From Cytophagales bacterium (GTDB taxonomy: Bacteria; Bacteroidota; Bacteroidia; Cytophagales; Cyclobacteriaceae), in contig JAWPMT010000005.1 in NCBI GenBank assembly GCA_033344775.1, positions 913,501 to 977,500 on the forward strand: 64,000 bases of DNA, read 5' to 3'. Shown here one piece after another: positions 18,353-27,074 of the stretch. Under the pieces are notes generated by a model that made no database searches, had not been told where the DNA came from, and saw only the letters and a list, made by a program, of their open reading frames with translations. Position 1 is the first letter of the stretch; every line of letters begins with the position of its first letter. The translations under genes were made by a program, and so were the position numbers.

Positions 18353-18421
18353 CTAGTACCCGGAATCAAAATCGTATCCTGCCAGTACTTTCTACATTTG
18401 CGATTTTTTCAACTTTTCCAT
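18353..18421 (-). pseudogene. Leader-peptide copy broken by a TAG codon
   Basis: The ATG at 18421 encodes MEKLKKSQM and then TAG (18392-18394), after which the frame reads KVLAGYDFDSGY to a second stop. Aligned with the peptide at 18310, residues 1-9 agree at six positions (M.KL.K.QM) with conservative changes elsewhere, and the TAG stands opposite a Gln codon. The simplest reading is a tandem duplicate with a Gln-to-stop mutation (CAG to TAG). Confidence 0.4.
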
Positions 18422-18517
18422 GGTCCCCATGTTTGTACAATGAATTTATTGAAAATATCGAATCCCTGAAAATAAATTAGTTAACGCTACTTCTCGCGGA
18501 TCATGTCAAAGCATCCG
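18422..18517. other. Leader region between the ROK gene and the small peptides
   Basis: An AT-rich gap follows the ROK stop codon. No hairpin terminator is visible, so read-through from the glycan operon into the small peptides is possible. No convincing -7/-33 pair was found. Confidence 0.3.
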
Positions 18518-19456
18518 CTAAAACTCCGTCAAGACTTGTTTGATTTTTTCCCAGGTATCCGGGTCAAAAAGCCGGGCACCTCCCAACAAAGCTGCTTGTT
18601 CTTTCAACTGGGAAACCTTGACTTCCAATTGCAATTTTTCCCGATCCAACTCTTGATAAAAAGAGGTTGAAAACAAATCCCAGGCCTTGCTGATGTTTCC
18701 GCCCATGACCAACACATCCGGTTCAAATCTCTGGATCCAGATGTTGATGAATTTTCCCAGGTTGATCCCAAACTCATGGAACAACAACATGGCCACTGAA
18801 TCTCCTTTTTTATGCAGATCATGTAGTTCTTTCACACCTGGAATTTCTTTACCAGTCAATGATTTGTAACTATTGGTGAACCACCGGGTAGAGAAAAAGT
18901 CATCGCCTATGCCATCCTGAAAAGGCAAATGCCATAAGCACCCATGCTCGGGGACCGTTTCTCCGCTGGTTACGGGAATGCCTTTCTTAACAAATGCGGA
19001 ACCAAACCCTGTCCCCAGGGTGATTGATAAGGCCTTATTCTTACCGGCAGCTTCTCCTTTCCAGGCCTCTCCTACCGCAAATGAAGAAGCATCATTCAGG
19101 AACCGCATTTTGAGGGTTTTTGAAATCAGCAAGGGTCCCAGCGATTGTGGAACATGACAATCATACAATGATTCGTATTTCTCATTCCCCTCAAACAAAG
19201 CCACACCTGTTTTATAATTGAAAGCTCCGGGCATGGCAAAACCAATGCCCAGGACATGATTCCCTTGTACAGCTTTCAATGACTGATTGATGGTGCCTGC
19301 CCATGCTTGCATGATAGCTGTTCTTGATGCTTTGTTATCAATCTTTGCATCGAATAAAGAAGTTCCTAATAAGGTACCGGTTTGTAATTCAATAGCGCCA
19401 CTCAATATGTGGCTTCCCCCAACATCTACGCCGATTACGTAGGAATTTTCGCTCAT
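18518..19456 (-). CDS. ROK-family sugar kinase
   Basis: This 312-residue protein has the ROK ATPase fold: the phosphate-1 motif IGVDVGGSHI (~8-17), PGAFN (~75), catalytic Asp in LNDASSFAVGEAW (~120-132), and ITLGTGFGSAFV (~145). The usual zinc Cys cluster (CxCGxxGC) is missing and the GE(I/V)GH motif is altered (VPEHGCLWH). There is no DNA-binding N-terminus, so it is a kinase and not a repressor. It follows a GH92 gene by 4 bp in a mannose-rich operon, so phosphorylation of mannose or GlcNAc released from N-glycans is the likely role. Confidence 0.8.
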   Translation of the reverse strand: MSENSYVIGVDVGGSHILSGAIELQTGTLLGTSLFDAKIDNKASRTAIMQAWAGTINQSLKAVQGNHVLGIGFAMPGAFNYKTGVALFEGNEKYESLYDCHVPQSLGPLLISKTLKMRFLNDASSFAVGEAWKGEAAGKNKALSITLGTGFGSAFVKKGIPVTSGETVPEHGCLWHLPFQDGIGDDFFSTRWFTNSYKSLTGKEIPGVKELHDLHKKGDSVAMLLFHEFGINLGKFINIWIQRFEPDVLVMGGNISKAWDLFSTSFYQELDREKLQLEVKVSQLKEQAALLGGARLFDPDTWEKIKQVLTEF

Positions 19457-19460
19457 GTTT

Positions 19461-21671
19461 TTACTCGACAGGATTATTACTCATTTCAAAAATCAGAGTG
19501 CCTCCATCCACTACTTCTTCATGCGTGATGTAGCTTCTGTCTAATGGTACTCCATTCAAAAGGACTTGCTGAACATAGACATGATCCAGCCCCTGATTCT
19601 TAGCGATTACTTTGAATTGTTTGCCCTCAGGTAATGATAAGATCGCTTCATCGACTTGAGGGCTACCAAGAACATATCTACCATCTGCTGGATTGACCGG
19701 ATAGAACCCTAAGGCACTGAACAGGTACCACGCTGACATCTGACCACAATCTTCGTTTCCACATAATCCGTCAGGGTCTGTCGTATACAAATCATCCATG
19801 ATCTGACGAACGCGTTGCTGAGTTTTCGCTGGCTGACTTACGTATTGATAGAGATAAGGCACATGATGTGAAGGCTCGTTGCCATGCACGTACTGTCCGA
19901 TGTAACCAGATATCCAAACAGGGGACTCCCCTTCTGATTGAGTGACTTCAAACATGGAATCTAATTTCATTTCAAAATCGTTCTCACCACCTGACATTTC
20001 AATCAAACCGGGAATGTCATGAGGTGCAAACCAGTGGTATTGCCATGCATTGGCTTCCGTATAATCTTCAGGGTGGTAAGCCAATGGATCAAATGGTTCT
20101 TTGAAGTTCCCAGTCTCATCCTTAGCTCGCATGAAGTTTGTCTTCGGATCATAATGATTGCGATAGTTCAGGGAACGTTCCATGAAATATTGATAATCAT
20201 CTTCTTTATTTAAATACTTTGCCACCTGAGCAATGCACCAATCATCGTAAGCATATTCCATGGTCAGTGAAACATTCCAGGAAGCTCGTTCATGAGGCAC
20301 ATACCCTTTTTCCTGATAAACATCAATCTGGAATTCTTCCTGCATAGCAGAAACCTTCATCGCTTTATAGGTTTTCTCCGGATCAATGCCGGGTAGGCCT
20401 TTCAAAATCGCGTCCGCCATTACCGGCACCGCGTGATAGCCCAACATCATGTCTGTTTCATTTCCATGAAACTCCCAAACCGGAAGCTTTCCGGATTCCT
20501 CGTAATGTGCATATAGCGATTGCAGCATATCAGGCACACGATCCTGATGTATTAGGGTGGTCAATGGATGCCATGCACGAAAGGTATCCCACAAAGAAAA
20601 GATGGAATATCTGGTATAATCCATACGGTAGGTTGATCCATCAGCACCTCTGACTTCACCATTTACATCCGAGAATGTTACAGGGGCCAACATGCTATGG
20701 TACATGGCTGTATAGAATTGGACTTTGTTGTCTACATCGGTCTCGACTTTGATCTTTTGTAATTGCTCCTCCCAGGCCTGATGCGCTTTGCTCCGGACTC
20801 CTTCAAAATCAAATCCGATCTGTTCTGCATCAAGGTTGCGTTTGGCATTCTCAATACTCACTGAGCTTAGGGCGGTTTTGACCATCACTTCCGAATCAGC
20901 AGCGTTCAGATCAAAATGAAAAACTGCTTTTATCTCTTTTCCTTTAGCAATTGATACATCCGTCAATCCTCCCTCGCTCCACAATTCCAGATCGGCGATG
21001 GGCTTTGAGAAAACTGAATAGAAAAATACGCGCTGATCTCGGGCCCAGCCGGTTGACTTACGATAGCCAACAACCGTTGAATCGTTTACGACCTCCAGAA
21101 AAGTGGCTTCGGTTTCGTCCCAGTTGCGAGAATAACCCAGATCGAGTTTGACCCTTGGGTCATCCAGTTTTTTGAAGTGATAGCGCTGTAAGCCTGACCG
21201 ATTAGTGGCCGTGAGGTTTACTTGCACTTCATAATCTTCCAACCAAACTTCATAATAGCCTGGATTTGCAGCTTCCCGATCATGGCTAAAAGTAGAAATG
21301 GTGGTTGGTTTGGCGTTAATTTCATCGAGTTGTTTTTGTCGCTCAGTACCTGTCAAGGGCATGAATGAAATATCGTACAGATCTCCTGCACCTGTCCCGG
21401 TTAAGTGCAGGTGACTGAATCCGGCAATCATAGAATCGGGGTAGAAGTATCCCGAAATCCAATCCCAGCCATTTCTTCCATTATCAGGGCTTAGTTGCAC
21501 CATTCCGAAAGGCACGGTTGCTCCGGGGTATGTCTTTCCTTTCCCATCGGTTCCGATAAAGGGATTAACGTATTTGGTGAGGGATTGGGTGGGTGCTTCG
21601 CTGGGAGACTGGCATGATAGTAGCAAGACTATTAGTATGAATTGTCCAGGAATTCTGCATTTCATCTTCAT
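19461..21671 (-). CDS. GH92 alpha-mannosidase lipoprotein (copy 1)
   Basis: This 736-residue lipoprotein has lipobox LLLSC (Cys20). The two-domain GH92 plan is clear: an N-terminal beta-sandwich opening YVNPFIGTDGKGKTYPGA, then an (alpha/alpha)6 domain with SLWDTFRAWHPL, EANAWQYHWFAPHDIPGLI, HGNEPSHHVPYLY and GNEDCGQMSAWYLFSALGFYPV. GH92 enzymes are calcium-dependent inverting exo-alpha-mannosidases. The HGNEPSHH segment and intact DCGQMSAW motif make it one of the two most canonical copies here, close to the copy at 29596. Alpha-1,2 trimming of high-mannose glycans is the most common activity for such forms. Confidence 0.92.
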   Translation of the reverse strand: MKMKCRIPGQFILIVLLLSCQSPSEAPTQSLTKYVNPFIGTDGKGKTYPGATVPFGMVQLSPDNGRNGWDWISGYFYPDSMIAGFSHLHLTGTGAGDLYDISFMPLTGTERQKQLDEINAKPTTISTFSHDREAANPGYYEVWLEDYEVQVNLTATNRSGLQRYHFKKLDDPRVKLDLGYSRNWDETEATFLEVVNDSTVVGYRKSTGWARDQRVFFYSVFSKPIADLELWSEGGLTDVSIAKGKEIKAVFHFDLNAADSEVMVKTALSSVSIENAKRNLDAEQIGFDFEGVRSKAHQAWEEQLQKIKVETDVDNKVQFYTAMYHSMLAPVTFSDVNGEVRGADGSTYRMDYTRYSIFSLWDTFRAWHPLTTLIHQDRVPDMLQSLYAHYEESGKLPVWEFHGNETDMMLGYHAVPVMADAILKGLPGIDPEKTYKAMKVSAMQEEFQIDVYQEKGYVPHERASWNVSLTMEYAYDDWCIAQVAKYLNKEDDYQYFMERSLNYRNHYDPKTNFMRAKDETGNFKEPFDPLAYHPEDYTEANAWQYHWFAPHDIPGLIEMSGGENDFEMKLDSMFEVTQSEGESPVWISGYIGQYVHGNEPSHHVPYLYQYVSQPAKTQQRVRQIMDDLYTTDPDGLCGNEDCGQMSAWYLFSALGFYPVNPADGRYVLGSPQVDEAILSLPEGKQFKVIAKNQGLDHVYVQQVLLNGVPLDRSYITHEEVVDGGTLIFEMSNNPVE

Positions 21672-21741
21672 CTAATTAATTCCTCGTTACTTGATTTATG
21701 CCAAAAATCAATACGGAGATGTTAAGCCTACAAAACAACAT

Positions 21742-21823
21742 CGTCATTCCGAGCGAATGCCGGAATCTCAATATTACTAGGTTGAAACAATGATGAGATT
21801 CCTGAACAAGGTCAGGAATGACG
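21742..21823. repeat. Intergenic imperfect palindrome (CGTCATTCC ... GGAATGACG)
   Basis: The arms 21742-21770 and 21794-21823 are imperfect inverted repeats: CGTCATTCC ... GGAATCTCA against TGAGATTCC ... GGAATGACG. The rest of the 254-bp gap between the GH18-like and GH92 genes shows no convincing gene. The same end sequences recur in the larger palindrome at 53268-53440, so it belongs to an interspersed repeat family. Confidence 0.7.
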
Positions 21824-21925
21824 CTTAACTTCTCCGTATTGAAACCTGCTAAGAACAGTGATTTGTCCTCATAGTTTTCAATAAGTTTTAGACTAAACAT
21901 ACTCATCAGTACTCTTCTTCAATCT

Positions 21926-22810
21926 TCACCGGTCAAAGGCCGAATTAATAGCTTCTGCATATTCAGAGACTAGCTTGCTATTATCAAAATCATCATAGAG
22001 CCATAAAAAGCCTCCTTTGATATCGCAGCGGTTGTTCCACTCGGATAATATTTTCCGGATCTGTTTAGCATCTTTATTACCATCAGAAGTTCCCTTCGCC
22101 CATAAGCCAGGCACGATGGGTACACCCAGTTTCTGCCATTTTTCATCGCAGGGATTATTTCCTTTTCCTCCGGCATAAACTTGCAAGTACATCAGGTCCA
22201 CGGATCCCGGATTAGCCGCTAACATTTGATCCGTGAATGGTTGCCAATACGTCGCTGCATTTTTATAGGGCACTCCGGTAGTTTTCACTCCCAGTTCGAA
22301 CAGCATGGTATGAAAAGCAACTGCACTCGCTACATCATAAGTCACCTCATCATCATTATTAAAGGCATCTATCTCAGGTATTGCTTCGATCAGTGCTTTG
22401 AAATTCTTGTATAATAGGCTGGATGGACCTGTTCCTTCTTTTTCTATCAGGTTTTTGATGTTCTCGTACGTTGGTGAACCCCAGGCACTCAAACCAAATT
22501 CAATTCGCTTTACCGATGACCCTGAAGATTTCAATGCCTTCATATCTGAGCGAAAGTGTGGATGAGATTGATCACCGATATACACACCATCTGTCACCAA
22601 TGGAAACTCGACATTGAAATTCAAATTACCATCCTCATCAATATGTATCGTCCAGACAATGACCGTATTTAAGCCTGATTCTCTTAATTCTTTGGCCGAA
22701 TATTCCCTACCATTATAAATGCCTCCGCCTCCATAAACAGCAGAGATATGCTCCTGAGCAACGGACACATAAGAAGTAAGGATCAACAGAAAAAGTAACC
22801 TGAATTTCAT
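21926..22810 (-). CDS. GH18-like secreted glycosidase (endo-beta-N-acetylglucosaminidase type)
   Basis: This 294-residue protein has a Sec signal (ending YVSVAQ). A TIM-barrel-like body follows with a strand-4 motif EIDAFNNDDE (~150), which lines up with the GH18 DxxDxDxE motif in its EndoH-like form (final D-D-E kept, first part altered). Later strands fit too (SVDLMYLQVYAGG, VPIVPGLWAKG, GGFLWLYDDFD). GH18 endoglycosidases cut the chitobiose core of N-glycans, which fits its place among GH92 and beta-mannosidase genes. It lies 18 bp after a GH92 gene. The family is likely; the specificity is inferred from context. Confidence 0.62.
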   Translation of the reverse strand: MKFRLLFLLILTSYVSVAQEHISAVYGGGGIYNGREYSAKELRESGLNTVIVWTIHIDEDGNLNFNVEFPLVTDGVYIGDQSHPHFRSDMKALKSSGSSVKRIEFGLSAWGSPTYENIKNLIEKEGTGPSSLLYKNFKALIEAIPEIDAFNNDDEVTYDVASAVAFHTMLFELGVKTTGVPYKNAATYWQPFTDQMLAANPGSVDLMYLQVYAGGKGNNPCDEKWQKLGVPIVPGLWAKGTSDGNKDAKQIRKILSEWNNRCDIKGGFLWLYDDFDNSKLVSEYAEAINSAFDR

Positions 22811-22828
22811 AGCACCTGCTTTTGATGT

Positions 22829-25165
22829 TTATTTATTGTTCACTGAAACAGAGAACGGACGTCCTGATTGATCATATCCCCAATTGCTTTCTGTATCAGA
22901 CATATTGAATTTCAGTTTACCGCCTTTTTGTAGTTCATCATGTCCGATCCAGGTATTTACATAGTTGTGTCCATTCAATTGGGCACTACTGATGTATACA
23001 TTTTGGCTGGCATTGTTCTCTGCCTCAATGATGAAATCAGCTCCTCCTGGCATTTTTAGTTTGACTTGTTCAAACAGCGGACTACCAATCACGTATTGCG
23101 GAACAGCTGGGGTTACCGGATAAAAACCTAAAGCACTGAAGACGTACCAGGCTGACGTTTGCCCATTGTCTTCATCGCCACAATATCCATCGGGAGTCGG
23201 AGCGTATAGTTTATCCATGACTTCCCGGACGCGTTGCTGGGTCTTCCACGGTTGACCTGCATAATTGTACAAATAGATCATGTGCTGGATAGGCTGATTC
23301 CCATGCGCGTAATTACCCATGTTGACGATTTGCATCTCCCGAATTTCATGAATGGTAAAGCCATAATAGGAATCATCAAAATCCGGCGGCATGGTAAATA
23401 CTTCATCGAGTTTGGACACAAATGCCTCATTGCCACCCATGAGATCGATCAGTCCCTGGATGTCATGAAAAACAGACCAGGTATAATGCAGGCTATTTCC
23501 CTCAGTAAATGCATCTCCCCACTTCAATGGATTGAAAGGTGACTGGAATGTTCCATCCTCATTTTTACCCCGCATCCATTTGGTTTCCGGATCAAAAAGG
23601 CGCTTATAATTCATGGACCGATCCGCATAAATCGATACATCCGACTCTTTCCCTAACTCCTTCGCCATTTCAGCAATGCCAAAATCGGCAAACGCGTATT
23701 CCAGTGTTCGTGCGGCGTTTTCATTGATGCCTACATCGTAAGGCACGTAGCCCAATTCATTGTAATAGTTCACTCCTTCTCTACCTACCGAACCAATGGT
23801 ATTGCCATTGCCATCCACCGGACGCCCTTCGGCAGTTGAAGCATTTTTCACCACCGCTTCATACAGGGTTTCTATGTCATATCCTCGAACTCCTTTCATG
23901 TAGGCATCCGCAATGTTGACGGCAGAATTTGATCCAATCATCACCCCTCTATGTCCCGGGCTTGCCCACTCGGGCAACCATCCCGATTCTTTGTATGTGT
24001 TGGCCAGCCCTTCCATGATCTGTGCGTTGAGATCTGGGTACATCAGGGAGAAAAAGGGGAATACGGCCCGAAACGTATCCCAAAAGCCATTGTCGGTAAA
24101 CATGTAACCCGGCAAAACTTCACCATTGTAAGGGCTGTAATGGACAATATTTTCCTGATCGTCTAACTCATAAAATTTTCGCGGGAATAACAATAGGCGG
24201 TACAGACAGGAATAAAAAGTCTTGATGTTCTGTTTGTTATCATCCTGTACCTGAATGCGATCAAACTCTCGCTTCCAGGAATGATAGGCCTTGTCTTTTG
24301 TTGCATCGAAATCATCTTTCCCAATTTCGCGATCGAGGTTGAGTTGTGCTTGCCCCAAACTAATGAAAGAACTGGCGACTTTTACGTTCACCTGATCACC
24401 ACGCTTCGTCTTGAATCCAATGACGGCTCCTACGTGATCTCCTTCATTTTCGGTCGTATTTTCCTGTAAGTTCCAACCATCACCCCAGGTATGGGTCACT
24501 TCAAAATCTCGATCAAACTCAGCCACAAAGTAGTTGTGAAAATTATCAGGAGCTCCCCCGTGGTTGTAGCGATTGTACCCGATGATCTTTCTTTCTTCAG
24601 GAATTACCTTAACCATCGACCCTTTTTCAAAAGCATCCAAAATGAGGTAAGAAGATTCGCTATCGGGAAAAGTAAATCGAAAATGGGCCGCGCGTTCTGT
24701 CGGTGTTACTTCCGCATTGATATCATAATCCGCGAGATATACCTGATAATAGTGTGGTCTCGCAGTTTCAGCCTTATGTGAAAACCAGGAAGCTCGTTCA
24801 TCTTCCTGAAATTTCAGATCACCCGTTACGGCCATCAACGAAAAAGCTGCATAATCATTGAGCCAGGGGCTGGGCTGGTGGGTTTGCTTGATCCCCCTGA
24901 TCTTGTTCTCATCATACTTGTAGGTCCATCCGTCTCCCATTTTACTGGTCATGGGAGTCCAGAAATTCATCCCCCAGGGTACCGCAACGGCAGGATAAGT
25001 ATTGCCATTGGACAAGCTGAATTCGGAATCTGTCCCCATCAAAGTATTGACCATCCGCACTGCATCATAATCAATACGCTGCTGTTCAGAAGATTGATGT
25101 TCTATGGTACAACCCGACAGGGCCACTACCAGCAGAACAAGCACTTTCTTTGCTATTTTTTTCAT
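22829..25165 (-). CDS. GH92 alpha-mannosidase lipoprotein (copy 2, divergent)
   Basis: This 778-residue lipoprotein starts at 25165 (MKKIAKKVLVLLVVALSGC, Cys19). The frame extends 10 residues upstream, but that would spoil the signal. The GH92 layout is clear, with substitutions: VNTLMGTDSEFSLSNGNTYPA at the start, NGFWDTFRAVFPFF, EGNSLHYTWSVFHDIQGLIDLMGG, HGNQPIQHMIYLYNY and CGDEDNGQTSAWYVFSALGFYPV. The NEPSHH segment is NQPIQH, and DCGQM is DNGQT. These are active-site neighbourhoods, so the linkage preference may differ from copies 1 and 3. It is preceded by 117 bp after the SSS symporter. Confidence 0.9.
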   Translation of the reverse strand: MKKIAKKVLVLLVVALSGCTIEHQSSEQQRIDYDAVRMVNTLMGTDSEFSLSNGNTYPAVAVPWGMNFWTPMTSKMGDGWTYKYDENKIRGIKQTHQPSPWLNDYAAFSLMAVTGDLKFQEDERASWFSHKAETARPHYYQVYLADYDINAEVTPTERAAHFRFTFPDSESSYLILDAFEKGSMVKVIPEERKIIGYNRYNHGGAPDNFHNYFVAEFDRDFEVTHTWGDGWNLQENTTENEGDHVGAVIGFKTKRGDQVNVKVASSFISLGQAQLNLDREIGKDDFDATKDKAYHSWKREFDRIQVQDDNKQNIKTFYSCLYRLLLFPRKFYELDDQENIVHYSPYNGEVLPGYMFTDNGFWDTFRAVFPFFSLMYPDLNAQIMEGLANTYKESGWLPEWASPGHRGVMIGSNSAVNIADAYMKGVRGYDIETLYEAVVKNASTAEGRPVDGNGNTIGSVGREGVNYYNELGYVPYDVGINENAARTLEYAFADFGIAEMAKELGKESDVSIYADRSMNYKRLFDPETKWMRGKNEDGTFQSPFNPLKWGDAFTEGNSLHYTWSVFHDIQGLIDLMGGNEAFVSKLDEVFTMPPDFDDSYYGFTIHEIREMQIVNMGNYAHGNQPIQHMIYLYNYAGQPWKTQQRVREVMDKLYAPTPDGYCGDEDNGQTSAWYVFSALGFYPVTPAVPQYVIGSPLFEQVKLKMPGGADFIIEAENNASQNVYISSAQLNGHNYVNTWIGHDELQKGGKLKFNMSDTESNWGYDQSGRPFSVSVNNK

Positions 25166-25282
25166 TTGAGATTCTAAGGTCATCTGATCTTCCATCTATT
25201 CATCTGTAAGTGAACCACTACGACCCAGCAGCAATAGAAATATGTCAATACTTATTTGTATGATGCTTTTCATTTGCGGGTG

Positions 25283-27073
25283 TTAATCTTCTAGTTTTTC
25301 GAGCCAGTTTTTCTTTAGGAGGAATGAGGTCACTACCAAAATCAGAATTCCGACCGTCATGGGTACAAATTCCTTGATGACCAAATAGATTGGGATCACT
25401 ACCAGTGACATCTGCCAAACCACGCCAACGAGGATATTGACCATGTCTCGTTTGAAATCCTTGTTGACCGGGAAGTTTGCTTCTTCTACCAAAACTTTGG
25501 CTTTGATCGGTCCCCAAAATCCCCATGGTCGGACTTTCTTGTAGAATGAAATAAGTACCGCTTCCTCATCAGGAGGAGTCATGAGCGTACCTGCCACGGA
25601 ACCAATCGTTGAGAACAATAGAATGTAAGGGAATGCATACAAGGGCTGTACTTCTGGCGCCACAATTGGCATCAATAATGAAGCCACTAATCCGGCAACC
25701 ATGCCCCAGAAGAAACCATAACTATTAAACCTCCACCAATGCCATTTCAGTAGGTTCGCTGCTGTATAGCCACCGAACAATGCCCCAAAAATCCACTGCA
25801 TCATGTCGTTGATGGTATCCACCAAAAAACCAAAAACGATCCCTATCGCCACCAAAACGAAGGAGGACAAATAACTTAATCGGACGTAAGTTTTATCGGA
25901 TTTTTCCGCGTTGAAATATTTCTTATAAATGTCATTGACGAAATAGACCGGTGCCGCGTTCACCGCAGCAGCAAACGTAGACATGAATGCAGCGAGCAAG
26001 CCAGCAATTAAAATACCGACCAATCCAACTGGAATAAAGTTATTAATGGCGTATGGGAGGATCAACTCAAAATCGAAGGCTCCTCCTTTTGCTTGCAATT
26101 CCGGCCCGAGGAATACTAGTGCTAAAACCGTCAGTCCGGCTACCATCATGTATCTCGGAAAAAACATGACCAAAGAAACAATGCCACTCATTTTCGCTGC
26201 ATCCTTCGGGTTCCTGGTGGCCAGAATTCGCTGCATGTCGTAATTCGGCACGGGTCCGGCCATACTTGAAAAGATGCCTTTGAAGATCATCATCATGAAA
26301 ATGAAACCGAACAAACTAAATCCATCATCATCAATCTTTTGATTGACCGAGTCGAGGATCCCTGTCCAATCAAGATCTAGTTTCCAACCAAAGAACAGGT
26401 CTTTCCAGCCATTGGGAATGACCGCATTCAACATGTCCGGGCTCACATTGATCATCGCAATGACTCCCACCATGATCGCAGCAATGGTCATGATCCCGAA
26501 TTGCAACAATTCTGTGGAAACCACGCTGTACATACCGCCTTTGACAATGTAAAGTGTAGTAAAGCCTAAAATAATCAGCGCATAAACATCCGGAGAAAGA
26601 TCCCACGGCAAGAATGTCGAAGAAAATTTACCAATCCCTTTGAACGCATAGGAAATGAACCCAATGGCGCTAACGATGGCAAAAATGACCACAATCAGAT
26701 GAGACAATTCTACGCCTTTTCCATTACCAAAACGCGTTCGCAGCCATTCGGCTCCTGTCATGACATTGGACCTCCTAAGCCAGGTGGAGATATATACCAT
26801 TAAGAAGATCTGATTGAAAGTAGGCCATATCCAGGGTAACCAGGCACTTTTCAGTCCATAAACAAAACACATCGATACTAGCCACATGGTCCCGGCAATG
26901 TCAAACATCCCCGAAGCGTTGGAAACCCCCAACATCCACCACGGGATGGTCTTACCTCCCAAAAAATAAGAATCCATGTTCTTGGAAGCGCGCTTCGAAA
27001 TGTAAACCCCGATGGCTATCGTGATTCCGAAATACGCAATAATGATCCCTATGTCCAGCAGTCCTAATTGCAT
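25283..27073 (-). CDS. Sodium:solute symporter (SSS) family transporter
   Basis: This 596-residue protein has about 14 membrane helices and SSS signatures (FLGGKTIPWWMLGVSNASGMF, MTGAEWLRTRFG, LAAFMSTFAAAVNAAPVYFVNDIY). In glycan-use loci of Bacteroidota these import free sugars, sialic acid or small oligosaccharides with sodium. It is sandwiched by 1 bp against the cytoplasmic beta-mannosidase, so a Man-GlcNAc-type disaccharide or mannose is the likely cargo. The C-terminal ~70 residues add extra helices, as in longer SSS members. Confidence 0.9.
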   Translation of the reverse strand: MQLGLLDIGIIIAYFGITIAIGVYISKRASKNMDSYFLGGKTIPWWMLGVSNASGMFDIAGTMWLVSMCFVYGLKSAWLPWIWPTFNQIFLMVYISTWLRRSNVMTGAEWLRTRFGNGKGVELSHLIVVIFAIVSAIGFISYAFKGIGKFSSTFLPWDLSPDVYALIILGFTTLYIVKGGMYSVVSTELLQFGIMTIAAIMVGVIAMINVSPDMLNAVIPNGWKDLFFGWKLDLDWTGILDSVNQKIDDDGFSLFGFIFMMMIFKGIFSSMAGPVPNYDMQRILATRNPKDAAKMSGIVSLVMFFPRYMMVAGLTVLALVFLGPELQAKGGAFDFELILPYAINNFIPVGLVGILIAGLLAAFMSTFAAAVNAAPVYFVNDIYKKYFNAEKSDKTYVRLSYLSSFVLVAIGIVFGFLVDTINDMMQWIFGALFGGYTAANLLKWHWWRFNSYGFFWGMVAGLVASLLMPIVAPEVQPLYAFPYILLFSTIGSVAGTLMTPPDEEAVLISFYKKVRPWGFWGPIKAKVLVEEANFPVNKDFKRDMVNILVGVVWQMSLVVIPIYLVIKEFVPMTVGILILVVTSFLLKKNWLEKLED

Positions 27074-27074
27074 A

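Noticed and set aside
18238-18480. 80-aa plus-strand open frame
   Set aside because: Hydrophobic, low-complexity, and antisense to the leader-like peptides; no homology pattern.
21676-21906. 76-aa minus-strand open frame between the GH18-like and GH92 genes
   Set aside because: Much of it reads through the intergenic palindrome at 21742-21823, so it is a repeat by-product.
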